Assembly: GCA_030038715.1 (NCBI GenBank)
Contig: JASHSO010000058.1
Location: 1 to 6,472 of the forward strand
Origin: Streptosporangiaceae bacterium
GTDB lineage: Bacteria > Actinomycetota > Actinomycetes > Streptosporangiales > Streptosporangiaceae
Direction of reading: 5' to 3'
Length of the DNA: 6,472 bases
Shown here: one piece after another, positions 6,055-6,472 of the stretch
How the letters are laid out: the number at the start of each line of letters is the position of its first letter
Numbering within the stretch: the first letter of the stretch is position 1
Position numbers and translations under genes: made by a program
The notes under the pieces: generated by a model
The model's database searches: none
Told to the model about the DNA's origin: nothing
The model's input: only the letters and a program-made list of their open reading frames with translations

Positions 6055-6472
6055 TTACTGCCCGGACAACGCGTCGTGCACGGCCTCGGCAAGCTCGTCG
6101 GCGAGGTCCGCGGGCTCTCGGCCGTCGGTTCGCACGGTCATCCAGGCCAGCTCCTCGTAGACGGGCAGCCGCTGGTCGAGCAGCGCCCTGAGCTGAGCGC
6201 GCGGGTTCGTCCCGATCAGCAGCGGCCTGGCCCGGTCCAGTCCGACCCGCTTGGCCAGTTCCGGAAACGCGGTCTCCAGGTAGGCCACCCGCTGGCCGGC
6301 TAGCTGTTGCCTGGTGCCGGGGTCCAGCACAGCGCCACCGCCGAGGCTGACGACCCCGGCCCCGGCCCGCGTGCCGTCGCCGAGCGCAGCTGCCACCGCC
6401 TGCCGCTCGAGCCGCCGGAACTCCTGCTCGCCGTCGTCGATGAAGATGTCGCTGACCGGCTTGCCCGCCGCA
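6055..6472 (-). CDS. aroK: Shikimate kinase, C-terminal 138 residues (5' end outside window)
   Basis: AroK transfers the gamma-phosphate of ATP to the 3-hydroxyl of shikimate in the cytoplasm, the fifth step of the shikimate pathway. The frame is open to the window edge and ends in TAA; 138 codons are visible. The ATP-binding Walker A and the DxD motif would lie upstream, outside the window. Numbering visible residues from 1, the shikimate-binding part reads GEQEFRRLE (14-22, with the conserved Arg after Phe), then SLGGGAV (42-48), a lid-region RPLLIG (82-87) whose Arg should contact ATP, and RLPVY (101-105) near the end, all standard for the family. A GTG at 6396 lies inside the domain and is not the real start. 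The stop is 4 nt from the GTG of aroB, so the two are probably co-transcribed. Family assignment is firm; only the missing N-terminus is unseen. Confidence 0.96.
   Translation of the reverse strand, partial: AAGKPVSDIFIDDGEQEFRRLERQAVAAALGDGTRAGAGVVSLGGGAVLDPGTRQQLAGQRVAYLETAFPELAKRVGLDRARPLLIGTNPRAQLRALLDQRLPVYEELAWMTVRTDGREPADLADELAEAVHDALSGQ

Noticed and set aside
6051..6092. TTG at 6092 as the start of aroB
   Set aside because: It would overlap aroK by 38 bp and add 14 residues unlike AroB N-termini; GTG at 6050 gives a normal-length protein next to the aroK stop.
6394..6396. GTG at 6394-6396 as the start of aroK
   Set aside because: The same frame continues upstream with conserved shikimate kinase residues (DGEQEFRRLE), so this codon is internal and the real start lies beyond the window.
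1..6472. tRNA or rRNA genes, CRISPR arrays, insertion sequences, attachment sites or defence genes
   Set aside because: Coding sequence fills nearly the whole window, no direct repeats with regular spacing or terminal inverted repeats were seen, and every gene belongs to a recognised metabolic or translation family.

Overview
The window is a compact, very GC-rich stretch of bacterial chromosome in which all eight genes lie on the minus strand. Read in the direction of transcription, from high to low coordinates, the order is aroK (5' end outside the window), aroB, aroQ, a luciferase-like F420/FMN oxidoreductase gene, a type II NADH dehydrogenase gene (ndh), pepQ, efp and nusB (3' end outside the window). 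The source is almost certainly a high-GC actinomycete (Actinomycetota). Third codon positions are mostly G or C. The EF-P and NusB sequences resemble actinobacterial homologues, and the AroQ N-terminus (LNGPNLGRLG) resembles the mycobacterial enzyme. The aroK-aroB-aroQ ... pepQ-efp-nusB order matches the layout known from Mycobacterium tuberculosis (Rv2539c to Rv2533c, recalled, not searched). I cannot name a genus.

Region by region: 6472-4523 holds the shikimate-pathway genes aroK-aroB-aroQ, separated by only 4 nt each, with aroB and aroQ both starting at GTG. They encode the kinase that phosphorylates shikimate, the synthase that makes 3-dehydroquinate and the type II dehydratase that makes 3-dehydroshikimate. 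4455-2022 holds two redox flavoenzyme/deazaflavoenzyme genes that are not part of the mycobacterial version of this locus: an LLM-class oxidoreductase resembling the Rv3520c family, and an NDH-2-like FAD protein. 1959-1 holds pepQ (M24B prolidase/aminopeptidase P), efp (elongation factor P) and the first 79 codons of nusB.

The gaps are short; the longest, between the LLM gene and ndh, is about 125 bp, and no stretch over 300 bp lacks a gene. They contain possible regulatory structures: inverted repeats before the LLM gene and before ndh, a stem-loop directly after the LLM stop codon, and a -10-like TAGAGT placed so that the pepQ transcript could be leaderless. These suggest that the co-directional run is several transcription units rather than one operon: aro genes, LLM gene, ndh and pepQ-efp-nusB. 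That division is inference.

Most of the window is ordinary housekeeping DNA, and I see no undescribed system, mobile element, CRISPR array or RNA gene. The points worth a second look are the redox gene pair inside the aro/pepQ-efp block, the EF-P loop reading PGKGG where actinobacterial EF-P normally reads PGKGP, the possible leaderless pepQ promoter, and the inverted repeat ahead of ndh.
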